From Sedimentibacter sp. zth1 (GTDB taxonomy: Bacteria; Bacillota; Clostridia; Tissierellales; Sedimentibacteraceae): 64,000 bases of DNA. The stretch's first letter is position 1; every line of letters begins with the position of its first letter. A model generated the notes under the pieces. It ran no database searches and had not been told where the DNA came from. It saw nothing but the letters and a program-made list of their open reading frames with translations. A program made the position numbers and the translations under genes. Of this stretch, positions 31,992 to 40,502 are shown piece by piece. The DNA is taken from NCBI RefSeq assembly GCF_017352195.1, contig NZ_CP071445.1, positions 2,232,001-2,296,000 on the forward strand, in the 5' to 3' direction.

Positions 31992-32020
31992 TTGACAAAT
32001 TTTTTTTATATTTATATAAT
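31992..32020 (+). promoter_or_regulatory. Promoter of the hydrogenase operon
   Basis: TTGACA (31992-31997) and TATAAT (32015-32020) are perfect boxes separated by 17 bases, 38 bases before the hndA start codon. It separates the hydrogenase operon from parB, which has no clear terminator. Confidence 0.85.
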
Positions 32021-32057
32021 TTTAGTAGTTGAATTTATTTTATAAGGGGGCAGTAAA

Positions 32058-32543
32058 GTGCAAGATGATTTTAGTGTAGAAGAAAAGAAGAAAGAATTTT
32101 TAGAATTGAAAAATTTTATAGATTCTATTGACAACCATAGTGGCTCATTAATGCAAATTTTACATAAAGCACAAGAAATTTTTGGATATTTACCTTTCCA
32201 AGTTCAAAAGTTTATATCAGAAAAAACGAACATACCGATATCAGAAATTTATGGCGTAGCGACATTTTATACACAGTTTACTATCAATCCAAAAGGAAAG
32301 CATAAAATCGGAGTTTGCTTAGGAACAGCATGTTACGTAAGAAATTCCCAAGCTATTTTAGAAAAAATAATGGATGAATTAAAAATTAAAGTTGGTGAAA
32401 CAACTAGTGATAATCTATTTACATTAGATGCAACTAGATGTTTAGGTTGCTGTGGATTAGCACCTGTAATGATGATTGATGATGAGGTGTATGGAAAGGT
32501 AGACCCATCAAAAGTACCAGAAATACTTAATTCATATAAATAA
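32058..32543 (+). CDS. hndA: NAD(P)-reducing [FeFe] hydrogenase subunit A (NuoE-like, 2Fe-2S)
   Basis: A 161-residue thioredoxin-fold protein of the NuoE/HydC family. The start is GTG 32058 with AAGGGGGC upstream. The cluster ligands are in GVCLGTACYVRNS and, further on, ATRCLGCCGLAPVMMI. It passes electrons between the flavin subunit and the hydrogenase. Four-gene order (this, a second 2Fe-2S protein, a NuoF-like subunit, then the H-cluster subunit) matches the hndABCD operon of Desulfovibrio. Enzymes of this kind couple NAD(P) and often ferredoxin to hydrogen by electron bifurcation. Bifurcation here is inference. Confidence 0.92.
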   Translation: MQDDFSVEEKKKEFLELKNFIDSIDNHSGSLMQILHKAQEIFGYLPFQVQKFISEKTNIPISEIYGVATFYTQFTINPKGKHKIGVCLGTACYVRNSQAILEKIMDELKIKVGETTSDNLFTLDATRCLGCCGLAPVMMIDDEVYGKVDPSKVPEILNSYK

Positions 32544-32558
32544 TAATGAGGTGTATAT

Positions 32559-32918
32559 ATGAAATCTTTAGATGAATTAAAAAAAATCAGAGATAATTCG
32601 ATTGCAAATTTGGAAATGAGAAATACAGACAAGGATATAAGAATTGTTGTCGGTATGGCTACATGTGGAATAGCCGCAGGTGCAAGAAAAGTGCTAAATA
32701 CACTTGTAGAAGAAGTAGCAAAGAGAAACATTAAAAATGTTCAAGTAGTACAAACTGGTTGTATTGGTATGTGTACCTTTGAGCCTATTGTTGAGGTTTG
32801 CGAAAAGGGTAAAGAAAAAGTTACATATATTAATATAGACGAAGAAAAAGCTAAAAGAATCATAGCAGAGCATATAGTTAACAATCAGATTGTAAGTGAA
32901 TATACAATTGGTATATAA
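32559..32918 (+). CDS. hndB: [FeFe] hydrogenase accessory 2Fe-2S ferredoxin-like subunit B
   Basis: A 119-residue thioredoxin-like [2Fe-2S] protein. Ligand-type cysteines occur in GMATCGIAAGARK and in QTGCIGMCTFEPIVEV, the same spacing as in the N-terminal domain of the following NuoF-like subunit. It corresponds to HndB. It lies between hndA (15 bases) and hndC (34 bases) and is expected to be part of the same complex or to serve as an electron relay. Confidence 0.88.
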   Translation: MKSLDELKKIRDNSIANLEMRNTDKDIRIVVGMATCGIAAGARKVLNTLVEEVAKRNIKNVQVVQTGCIGMCTFEPIVEVCEKGKEKVTYINIDEEKAKRIIAEHIVNNQIVSEYTIGI

Positions 32919-32952
32919 AATAATGTTATAAGACATTTTTTGGAGGTATTAT

Positions 32953-34743
32953 ATGGCTATTTTTAGATCGCATGTTTTAGTATGTGGTGGAACCGGGTGT
33001 ACTTCATCACATTCAGATTTAATTAGGAAAAGGTTTGTCGAACAAATAAAAGAAAATGATCTTGACAAGGAAGTACAAGTAGTTTCAACTGGTTGCTTTG
33101 GATTATGTGAGCAAGGACCAATTGTTGTTATATATCCGGAAGGTGCATTTTATTCAAAAATGTCAGTGGATAGAGTTGATGAAATTGTACAAGAGCATTT
33201 GATAAAAGGAAGAGTTGTAAAAAAATATTTATTTGAGGAAAGCGTTAGATCAGAAAAAATTAAATCTTTAAATGAAATTGAATTTTATAACAAACAGAAG
33301 AGAGTAGTACTTAGAAATTGTGGTGTTATTAATCCTGAAAATATTGATGAATATATTGCAAAAGAAGGATATATGGCATTAGGTAAAGTTTTAACTAAGA
33401 TGGCTCCTGAAGAAGTTATTAAGGTAGTTAAAGATTCTGGTTTAAGAGGAAGAGGCGGCGGAGGATTCCCAACTGGTGTAAAATGGGGATTTGCAGCTCC
33501 AAATAAAGCTGATCAAAAGTACATAATATGTAACGCAGATGAAGGTGACCCAGGTGCATTTATGGATAGAAGTGTTCTAGAAGGTGACCCTCACTCAGTT
33601 ATAGAAGCAATGGAAATAGCAGGATATGCTATTGGAGCAACAAAAGGATTTATATATGTAAGAGCAGAATATCCTATAGCAGTTCATAGATTGGAAATTG
33701 CAATAGAGCAAGCTAGAGAATATGGGTTATTGGGTAAAAACATATTCAATTCGAATTTTGATTTTGATGTAGAGATTAGGTTAGGCGCGGGCGCTTTTGT
33801 ATGTGGTGAAGAAACTGCATTAATGGCTTCTATAGAAGGAAAAAGAGGAATGTCTAGAAACAAGCCACCATTTCCTGCAAATAAAGGATTATGGGGAAAA
33901 CCTACTGTAATAAACAATGTTGAAACATTATCAAATATTCCTCAGATTATAAATAACGGTGCTGAGTGGTTTAGAAGTTTTGGAACAGAAAAATCTCCGG
34001 GAACAAAAGTTTTTGCATTGGGTGGAAAAATAAATAATACAGGTCTTGTTGAAGTACCAATGGGAACTACGTTAAGAGAAGTTATTTATGAAATTGGCGG
34101 AGGATGTCCTAACGGAAAAAAATTTAAAGCTGTTCAAACTGGAGGACCTTCAGGTGGATGTATAACAGCAGAAAATCTTGATTTACCAATAGATTTTGAT
34201 AACTTAATTGCTATAGGATCAATGATGGGTTCTGGTGGGATGATAGTTATGGATGAAGATAACTGTATGGTTGATATAGCAAGATTTTTCTTAGAATTTA
34301 CTGTTGATGAATCATGTGGTAAATGTACTCCGTGTCGTGAAGGTACAAAGAGAATGCTTGAGATATTAAATAGAATTACTGAAGGAAAAGGTACTATGGA
34401 GGACCTAGATAAATTAGAATCTTTGGGTAATGTTATCAAAGAAACTTCTTTATGTGGTTTAGGACAAACTGCTCCAAATCCAGTGCTTTCTACATTGAAA
34501 CATTTCAGAAATGAGTATATATCACACGTTAAGGATAAGAAATGTCCAGCAGGTGTATGTAAAGCGTTGTCATGTTATATTATAACTGATGCATGTAAGG
34601 GATGTACAAAATGTGCTAGACAATGTCCTGTTGGTGCAATACAAGGAAAAGTTAAAGAAAAACATGTTATAGATCAAAACAAATGTATTAAATGTGGTGT
34701 TTGTATGAGCAATTGTCCATTTAATGCAATAATTAGAAAGTAG
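32953..34743 (+). CDS. hndC: NAD(P)-reducing [FeFe] hydrogenase flavin subunit C (NuoF-like)
   Basis: A 596-residue subunit. In order: an N-terminal thioredoxin-like 2Fe-2S domain (VCGGTGCTSSHSD and STGCFGLCEQGP, residues 1-110), and the NuoF core with FMN and NADH sites (RGRGGGGFPTGVKW, NADEGDPGAFMDR, GAGAYVCGEE-like GAGAFVCGEETALM). The NuoF 4Fe-4S motif is SCGKCTPCREGTKRM. Two C-terminal ferredoxin-type 4Fe-4S clusters follow (CKGCTKCARQCPVGAI and CIKCGVCMSNCPFNAI). It oxidises or reduces NAD(P)H and feeds hndD, whose gene follows after only a few bases. Confidence 0.95.
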   Translation: MAIFRSHVLVCGGTGCTSSHSDLIRKRFVEQIKENDLDKEVQVVSTGCFGLCEQGPIVVIYPEGAFYSKMSVDRVDEIVQEHLIKGRVVKKYLFEESVRSEKIKSLNEIEFYNKQKRVVLRNCGVINPENIDEYIAKEGYMALGKVLTKMAPEEVIKVVKDSGLRGRGGGGFPTGVKWGFAAPNKADQKYIICNADEGDPGAFMDRSVLEGDPHSVIEAMEIAGYAIGATKGFIYVRAEYPIAVHRLEIAIEQAREYGLLGKNIFNSNFDFDVEIRLGAGAFVCGEETALMASIEGKRGMSRNKPPFPANKGLWGKPTVINNVETLSNIPQIINNGAEWFRSFGTEKSPGTKVFALGGKINNTGLVEVPMGTTLREVIYEIGGGCPNGKKFKAVQTGGPSGGCITAENLDLPIDFDNLIAIGSMMGSGGMIVMDEDNCMVDIARFFLEFTVDESCGKCTPCREGTKRMLEILNRITEGKGTMEDLDKLESLGNVIKETSLCGLGQTAPNPVLSTLKHFRNEYISHVKDKKCPAGVCKALSCYIITDACKGCTKCARQCPVGAIQGKVKEKHVIDQNKCIKCGVCMSNCPFNAIIRK

Positions 34744-34760
34744 TAAAGGTGGGTGTAAAT

Positions 34761-36533
34761 ATGGATAAAGTAAAAGTAACTATTAATGGTATTGAAGTTG
34801 AAGTTCCTAGAGATTATACAGTTTTAATGGCTGCTAAAGAAGCAGGCATCAATATACCTACACTTTGCTATTTAAAAGATGTTAATGAAGTAGCTGCGTG
34901 TAGACTATGTGTTGTTGAAGTAGATGTAAAAGGTGTTCCAATGCGTAATTTACCAGCATCTTGCGTTTTACAAGTACAAGATGGAATGAATGTAAGAACA
35001 AATACTAAAAGAGTAAGAAATGCTGTTAAAACAAATTTAGAGTTAATTCTTGCTAATCATGAAAGAGATTGTTTATTATGCAACAGAAATGGGAACTGTG
35101 AATTACAAAAACTTTGTGATGAAATGGGTATTAAAGAAGTTCCTTTTAAAGGTGAAGTTAGGGAAAGAAAAATTGATAATTTTTCAAATTCAATAGTAAG
35201 AGATTCTGGAAAATGTATTTTATGCGGTAGATGTGTTAGTACATGCAAAAATGTTCAAAATATAGGTATTATAGATTTTGTTAACAGAGGATTTAATACA
35301 CAAATAACACCTGCTTTTGACATGAGTTTAAATAAAATAGATTGTATTTATTGTGGTCAATGTATCAATGCATGTCCTGTTGGAGCCCTTAGAGAAAAAA
35401 GCAGTATAGATGATGCTTGGGATGCAATATATGATAAGGACAAATATGTGGTAGTTCAGACTGCACCAGCTGTAAGAGCAGCTTTAGGTGAAGAATTTGG
35501 TTTACCAATAGGAACTAGAGTTACTGGAAAAATGGTTGCTGCTCTTAAACGATTAGGGTTTGATAAAGTATTTGATACAGACTTTTCAGCAGACTTAACA
35601 ATTATGGAAGAAGGAACAGAACTATTAAGTAGAGTACAAAATGGTGGTGTATTACCATTAATAACTTCTTGTTCTCCAGGATGGATAAGATATTGTGAAT
35701 TAAATTATCCTGAATTTATTGACAATTTATCTACATGTAAATCTCCTCAACAAATGTTTGGAGCCATAGCAAAAACATATTATGCTGAGAAAATGGGTAT
35801 AGATCCTAAAAAAATGGTTGTAGTGTCAATTATGCCTTGTACAGCTAAAAAAACCGAATTAGCACGTCCTGAAATGGAAAATAACAAACTTAGAGATGTA
35901 GATATATCTTTAACTACTAGAGAACTTGGGGATATGATAAAGCAAGCTAGGATTAAATTTACAGAACTAGAAGACGAAAACTATGATGAAATCATGGGTG
36001 AATATTCAGGCGCAGGTGTTATATTTGGAGCAACTGGTGGTGTTATGGAAGCAGCATTAAGAACAGTAGCAGATATATTAACAGGTAAGGATTTAGAAAA
36101 ATTTGAATATAAAGAAGAAAGAGGATTAAAAGGAATTAAAGAATCTTCAGTAATGTTACCTATTAATGGAAAAGATACACAAATAAATGTAGCTGTTGCA
36201 CATGGTACTGCAAATGCCAAAAAACTTCTTGAATCAATAAAGAGTGGTGAAAAGCAATATCATTTCGTAGAAATCATGGCATGTCCTGGTGGATGTGTAA
36301 ATGGTGGAGGACAACCACATGTTGATGCTAAAACAAGGATGTCTGTTAATGTATTAGAAAAAAGAGCTAGTGCATTATATGAAGAAGATGAAATGAGACA
36401 AATTCGTAAATCTCATAAGAATCCTGAAATTCAAAAACTTTACAATGATTTCTTGACAAAACCAAACAGTCATTTAGCACATACACTATTGCATACACAT
36501 TATGAAAAGAGAGAAAAATTTAATATAAAATAA
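34761..36533 (+). CDS. hndD: [FeFe] hydrogenase catalytic subunit D
   Basis: A 590-residue enzyme from ATG 34761, preceded by AAAGGTGGG. In order: N-terminal plant-type 2Fe-2S domain (residues 1-80), a His-ligated 4Fe-4S domain (HERDCLLCNRNGNCELQKLC), two 4Fe-4S clusters (CILCGRCVSTCKNV, CIYCGQCINACPVGA), then the H-cluster domain. Its three motifs are TSCSPGW at about residues 302-308, MPCTAKK at 358-364 and MACPGGCVNGGGQP at 506-519. The whole C-terminal half closely resembles Clostridium pasteurianum CpI, but the first motif has Ser where CpI has a second Cys. It catalyses reversible proton reduction to H2. Confidence 0.95.
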   Translation: MDKVKVTINGIEVEVPRDYTVLMAAKEAGINIPTLCYLKDVNEVAACRLCVVEVDVKGVPMRNLPASCVLQVQDGMNVRTNTKRVRNAVKTNLELILANHERDCLLCNRNGNCELQKLCDEMGIKEVPFKGEVRERKIDNFSNSIVRDSGKCILCGRCVSTCKNVQNIGIIDFVNRGFNTQITPAFDMSLNKIDCIYCGQCINACPVGALREKSSIDDAWDAIYDKDKYVVVQTAPAVRAALGEEFGLPIGTRVTGKMVAALKRLGFDKVFDTDFSADLTIMEEGTELLSRVQNGGVLPLITSCSPGWIRYCELNYPEFIDNLSTCKSPQQMFGAIAKTYYAEKMGIDPKKMVVVSIMPCTAKKTELARPEMENNKLRDVDISLTTRELGDMIKQARIKFTELEDENYDEIMGEYSGAGVIFGATGGVMEAALRTVADILTGKDLEKFEYKEERGLKGIKESSVMLPINGKDTQINVAVAHGTANAKKLLESIKSGEKQYHFVEIMACPGGCVNGGGQPHVDAKTRMSVNVLEKRASALYEEDEMRQIRKSHKNPEIQKLYNDFLTKPNSHLAHTLLHTHYEKREKFNIK

Positions 36534-36547
36534 TATTTAACTAGAGG

Positions 36548-36590
36548 CGAGTATAATTTATTTTAAATAAATTATACTTGTTTTTTTTTT
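36548..36590 (+). terminator. Terminator of the hydrogenase operon
   Basis: AGTATAATTTATTT (36550-36563) pairs with AAATAAATTATACT (36565-36578), followed by a run of ten T. It lies 15 bases past the hndD stop codon. Confidence 0.9.
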
Positions 36591-36781
36591 ACACAAATTT
36601 TATATAAAAAAAATTCATAGACATCATATTAGGTATAAAAAACTGTTATATGTAAACCTTTGTATTTGCTTGTAACAAATATTTAAATGTATTATACTTA
36701 GTGAGTACGGAATTCTAATTAATGCATATAATATAATTAATAAAATATAAAGTAAAACTATGTTTAAAAGTAGGTGAAATA

Positions 36782-37921
36782 ATGATTTATTTAGATAATG
36801 CCGCAACAACTTATCCAAAGCCTAAAACTGTTTATAAAAATATAATGGATTGTATGACGAATTATTGTGCAAACCCAGGTAGGAGCAGTCATACGATGGC
36901 AATTGAAGGAGCTAAAGTTATTTATGAGACTAGGGAATTAGTAGCTAAACTTTTTAATTTTGATGATCCATTGAGAGTGATTTTTACAAGTAATGCTACT
37001 GATAGTTTGAATTTAGCTATAAAAGGGTATTTAAAAACAGGAGACCATGTAATAACTACTTCTATGGAACATAATTCAGTTCTAAGACCTATACATCATT
37101 TGGAAGCAATAGGAGTAGAACATACAATTATTAATTGCAATGATGAGGGATTAATAAATCTTAATGATTTACAAAAGTCAATAAAAGCAAATACTAAACT
37201 TATTGTAACTACGCATGTATCTAATTTAACGGGAACAATATTTCCTATAAAAGAAATTGGAGCTATTTGTAGAAAAAACAATATTTGTTATTTAGTTGAC
37301 GCTTCACAAAGCGCTGGAGTTTTAGATATAGATATGAAAGAATGTAATATTGATATGTTGGCAGCACCAGGACATAAAGGCCTTTTGGGACCACAAGGCG
37401 TTGGTATTCTTTTATTAGGAAATGGTATTGAATTACAAGAATTAAAAGAAGGTGGTACTGGAAGTGAATCTAGTAAACTAACACAACCAATTTTTTGTCC
37501 AGATAAATACGAAAGCGGTACGCCTAACCTTCCAGGTATAGCAGGACTGAATGCGGGAATAAAGTATATTATGTCCAAGGGCGTAAATTCGATTTATAAC
37601 CACGAAAAAAAACTTTTAGACCTATTCATCAATGAAGCAAGTAAAAACGATAAAATCCAAATCTATGGCCCTAAAAGCGAAAAAGACAGATGCTCGGTAG
37701 TTTGTTTAAATATTATTGATAAAGATTCATCAGAAGTTGCATATAATTTAGATAGTATTTATGGTATAGCAGTTAGGCCGGGATTACATTGTGCTCCTCT
37801 TGCACATAAGACAATAGGCACCAAAAAAATAGGAGCAGTTAGATTTAGTTTTGGACCTTTTAATAAAAAGGAAGAAATAATGTATGCAATAAAAGCTTTG
37901 AATGAGATTTCTAACAAATAG
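36782..37921 (+). CDS. Cysteine desulfurase / selenocysteine lyase family aminotransferase (class V)
   Basis: A 379-residue PLP enzyme. The PLP-binding lysine is in AAPGHKGLLGPQGVGIL, and the active-site cysteine is in RPGLHCAPLAHKTIG, close to the C-terminus as in the group II SufS/CsdB-like enzymes. The N-terminus IYLDNAATTYPKP is typical. It removes sulfur (or selenium) from cysteine (or selenocysteine) and hands it to acceptors. A YedF-type sulfur carrier is encoded 840 bases downstream, which suggests a shared role in sulfur or selenium transfer. It lies between two terminators and so is probably its own transcript. Confidence 0.88.
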   Translation: MIYLDNAATTYPKPKTVYKNIMDCMTNYCANPGRSSHTMAIEGAKVIYETRELVAKLFNFDDPLRVIFTSNATDSLNLAIKGYLKTGDHVITTSMEHNSVLRPIHHLEAIGVEHTIINCNDEGLINLNDLQKSIKANTKLIVTTHVSNLTGTIFPIKEIGAICRKNNICYLVDASQSAGVLDIDMKECNIDMLAAPGHKGLLGPQGVGILLLGNGIELQELKEGGTGSESSKLTQPIFCPDKYESGTPNLPGIAGLNAGIKYIMSKGVNSIYNHEKKLLDLFINEASKNDKIQIYGPKSEKDRCSVVCLNIIDKDSSEVAYNLDSIYGIAVRPGLHCAPLAHKTIGTKKIGAVRFSFGPFNKKEEIMYAIKALNEISNK

Positions 37922-37931
37922 ATAAATTAGG

Positions 37932-37971
37932 TTGCGCATATGTCAAAATTATGCGCAATATTTTATTTTTA
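37932..37971 (+). terminator. Terminator after the cysteine desulfurase gene
   Basis: TTGCGCATA (37932-37940) and TATGCGCAA (37950-37958) form a perfect nine-base stem, followed by ATTTTATTTTT. Confidence 0.88.
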
Positions 37972-38015
37972 AAATACTATAAAGTATGGTATAATTTATG
38001 TAATATAATAATAAT

Positions 38016-38031
38016 TGTTTCACGTGAAACA
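38016..38031. promoter_or_regulatory. parS centromere site
   Basis: TGTTTCACGTGAAACA is the perfect 16-base palindromic consensus for Spo0J/ParB binding in Bacillus and relatives. It is intergenic, 18 bases before the cvpA start codon, about 15.5 kb from oriC and 6 kb from parB. It is the only copy I found in the window. Confidence 0.97.
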
Positions 38032-38048
38032 TTATAAGGAGAATAAAA

Positions 38049-38732
38049 ATGAATTATATAGATATTATAATATTAGTTTTTATTGGCTTGATTTTGTTAG
38101 AGGGATTTAAAAAAGGATTAATTAAAATGACATTTGAAACATTAGGTTTAATTATTGCCTTTTTTATAAGTAAACAATACAGTTACATAGTTGAGGAATT
38201 TCTATTAAATAGAACAAAGCTATATTTGATAGTACATGATTTTTTTCAGAACAAAGCACAATGGTTAACTCAAATGATTCAAGAAGGTACTACAGATGTA
38301 GTTGCAAAATTTAAAGAGATTATTAAATTACCTCAAGAGATGCAAATGATATTTATAGATTCTTTTAAAGATGGTGCAGTTAATAATTTTGATATGTTTG
38401 TAAATAATATTAGTGATTTCATTGTAAAATCGATTAGTTTTTTAGTTACATTTTTAATTGTATACTTATTGCTACTGATTATTTGCAATATAGCTGATAC
38501 AATATTAAAATTACCATTATTGAATTTAACCAATAAAATTGGTGGATGTATAATAGGAATAGTAAAAGGTGTTTTAATACTATATTTAGTTTTTGCATTA
38601 TCATCGCCTTTAATCGCTTTTATGCCAGAAAATAATATAGTAAAAAATATAACCGAATCAAAATCTCATGAATTCTTTTATGACAAAAATATAATTTTAA
38701 ACTATCTATCATATAAAGGATTTTATGAATAA
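38049..38732 (+). CDS. CvpA family membrane protein
   Basis: A 227-residue membrane protein with the CvpA/colicin V production domain. The N-terminal signature is IDIIILVFIGLILLEGFKKGLIKMTFETLGLIIAFFISK. Four membrane helices are seen, the last pair at about residues 135-160 and 175-200. The role in Clostridia is not known. ParB bound at the parS just upstream could influence its transcription, but nothing in the sequence proves this. It is followed by the YedF-like gene after 27 bases. Confidence 0.88.
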   Translation: MNYIDIIILVFIGLILLEGFKKGLIKMTFETLGLIIAFFISKQYSYIVEEFLLNRTKLYLIVHDFFQNKAQWLTQMIQEGTTDVVAKFKEIIKLPQEMQMIFIDSFKDGAVNNFDMFVNNISDFIVKSISFLVTFLIVYLLLLIICNIADTILKLPLLNLTNKIGGCIIGIVKGVLILYLVFALSSPLIAFMPENNIVKNITESKSHEFFYDKNIILNYLSYKGFYE

Positions 38733-38759
38733 AAAACATATAATTAAACAGGAGCAAAT

Positions 38760-39356
38760 ATGAAAATAATAAATGCAGAAAAATTAAATTGTCCTCAGCC
38801 ACTTATATTAACTAAGAATGCATTAGAGGAAGAAAATAATATACAAATAATTGTTGATAATGAAATAGCAAGTCAAAATATAATAAAGTTTTGCAAAAAA
38901 ATGAATTTTAAATTCAATATAGAAGAAAAAGAAAATAAGTTTTATATCAACATTACTAAAGAAAATAACAATACTAAGTGTGATGTTGAAAATAAAACAA
39001 ATTCAAAAATTGATATAAATAATAAGGTTTACTTCATTGAATCTGACAAACTTGGTAGTGGTTCTGATGAACTTGGAAAATTGTTGATGAAAGGTTTCAT
39101 TTATACTATTACTCAAGTAAAACCTTATCCAGAACACATAATATTTTTAAATAGTGGAGTTAAAATAGCATGTGAAAATTCTGATTCAATTGATGACCTA
39201 AACAAGTTAATTCAATGTGGTACAAAGATTGTTTCATGTGGAACATGTTTGGATTATTACCAATTGACAAAGAAATTAAAGGTTGGAGAAATATCAAATA
39301 TGTATGATATAGTAGAAATAATAAGTAGTTCAAATGATGTAATAACAATTGGATAA
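38760..39356 (+). CDS. yedF: YedF-like sulfurtransferase-like protein (selenium/sulfur metabolism)
   Basis: A 198-residue fusion of a TusA/SirA-like N-terminal domain (INAEKLNCPQPLILTKNALEE, with the sulfur-carrying Cys in CPQP, residues 1-70) and a DsrE-like C-terminal domain (GSGSDELGKLLMKGF, later CGTCLDYYQL with two cysteines). This is the TIGR03527 architecture, linked in genomes to selenium metabolism. A cysteine desulfurase lies two genes upstream, but no selD or selA is in the window. It is an orphan member of the family here. Confidence 0.88.
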   Translation: MKIINAEKLNCPQPLILTKNALEEENNIQIIVDNEIASQNIIKFCKKMNFKFNIEEKENKFYINITKENNNTKCDVENKTNSKIDINNKVYFIESDKLGSGSDELGKLLMKGFIYTITQVKPYPEHIIFLNSGVKIACENSDSIDDLNKLIQCGTKIVSCGTCLDYYQLTKKLKVGEISNMYDIVEIISSSNDVITIG

Positions 39357-39370
39357 TTCAAATAATATTG

Positions 39371-39405
39371 CTCGCAAGTTATTACACTTTGTGGGCAATA
39401 GTTTG
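39371..39405 (+). terminator. Weak hairpin after the yedF-like gene
   Basis: ATTGCTCGCAAG pairs with CTTTGTGGGCAAT through several base pairs and wobble pairs. There is no real T-run after it, so it may be a processing or pausing site rather than a terminator. Confidence 0.35.
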
Positions 39406-39428
39406 TTATAAAGGAGTTATAAATAGAA

Positions 39429-39611
39429 ATGGATTTAAAAGTAGGAGATAAAATAAAATTAAAAAAACAACATCCATGTGGTGGATATGAGTGGGAAATA
39501 CTTAGAGTAGGTGCTGATTTTAGGATTAAATGTTTAACTTGTGGTAGACAAATATGGTTGCCAAGAAAAGAAGTAGAAAGAAGAATAACAAAAATAATAA
39601 CAGAAGAATAA
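39429..39611 (+). CDS. DUF951 domain protein
   Basis: A 60-residue protein with the whole DUF951 domain (VGDKIKLKKQHPCGGYEWEI, then LTCGRQIWLPRKEVERR). Two separated cysteine positions (HPCGG and CLTCG) could bind metal. The family is universal in Clostridia and often sits near the origin; structures suggest an OB-like nucleic-acid-binding fold. The role is unknown. AAGGAG is twelve bases before the ATG, a little far. It stands alone between yedF and gdpD. Confidence 0.88.
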   Translation: MDLKVGDKIKLKKQHPCGGYEWEILRVGADFRIKCLTCGRQIWLPRKEVERRITKIITEE

Positions 39612-39644
39612 CTGATTTTTAAATAATTATTTTAGGAGGTCATT

Positions 39645-40370
39645 ATGACAAAAGTATGGGCTCATAGAGGTGCTAAGGGATATTATCCTGAAAACACACT
39701 AATTTCTTTTGAAGGAGCAATAAAACAAAAAGCTGATGGTATTGAGCTTGATGTGCAATTATCAAAAGATGGATATATCATGGTATGCCATGATGAAACT
39801 TTAAATAGGACGACCAATGGTAAAGGATTTATAAAAAATTATAATTTATATGAATTAAAACAATTAGATGCTGGTGCATGGTATGACAAGAAGTTCAAGG
39901 GTGAAAAGCTCCCACTCTTAGACGAGGTATTAGAACTAATAAAGGGTACAAATATGGATTTAAATATAGAAATAAAAGCAGGTTCAATATTTTATCCCGG
40001 AATAGAAGAAAAAGTTATAAAAATGGTAAATAAATTTGGAATAAAGGAGCAAGTCATTATTTCTTCATTTGATCACTATGCATTATTAAAAGCAAAGGAA
40101 ATAGATAATACAATTAAAACAGGTCTATTGTATATGGAATCTTTATACAAACCATTAAAGTATGTAAAAACTATAAAAGTGAATGCTTTATATCCAAATT
40201 ATATAACTTTAAACAAAGAACTAGTTGAAGAAGCAAATGAGTTAAATGTAGATATAAATACATATACAGTCAACCATGAAGATGATGCTAAACTTATAAA
40301 GCAATTAGATATTAATGCAATAATAACAGATTATCCTGATATTGTTAAAAATATATTGGAAAACAATTGA
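39645..40370 (+). CDS. Glycerophosphodiester phosphodiesterase
   Basis: A 241-residue GDPD-family TIM-barrel enzyme that hydrolyses glycerophosphodiesters to glycerol-3-phosphate and an alcohol. Catalytic residues are in WAHRGAKGYYPENTL, GIELDVQLSKDGYIMVCHDETLNRTTNG and LNIEIK, where His, Glu and Asp form the active site and bind the metal. No signal peptide is seen, so it is cytoplasmic. AGGAGG precedes the ATG. A bidirectional terminator separates it from the MATE gene, which is on the other strand. Confidence 0.94.
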   Translation: MTKVWAHRGAKGYYPENTLISFEGAIKQKADGIELDVQLSKDGYIMVCHDETLNRTTNGKGFIKNYNLYELKQLDAGAWYDKKFKGEKLPLLDEVLELIKGTNMDLNIEIKAGSIFYPGIEEKVIKMVNKFGIKEQVIISSFDHYALLKAKEIDNTIKTGLLYMESLYKPLKYVKTIKVNALYPNYITLNKELVEEANELNVDINTYTVNHEDDAKLIKQLDINAIITDYPDIVKNILENN

Positions 40371-40453
40371 TTATGTGTTATAGAATTAAAAATAATAATT
40401 AAAAATAGAATGTATAATAATATACTAGTTAAAAATATCGTTTAAATATAAAT

Positions 40454-40497
40454 AAAAAAAGCTTTAAAATAGTAAAGTATTTTATAAGCTTTTTTTA
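40454..40497. terminator. Bidirectional terminator between gdpD and the MATE gene
   Basis: AAAAAAAGCTTTAAAATA pairs with TATTTTATAAGCTTTTTTT around a six-base loop with a bulged base. T-runs follow on both strands. It serves the convergent genes on each side. Confidence 0.88.
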
Positions 40498-40502
40498 ATA
40501 AT

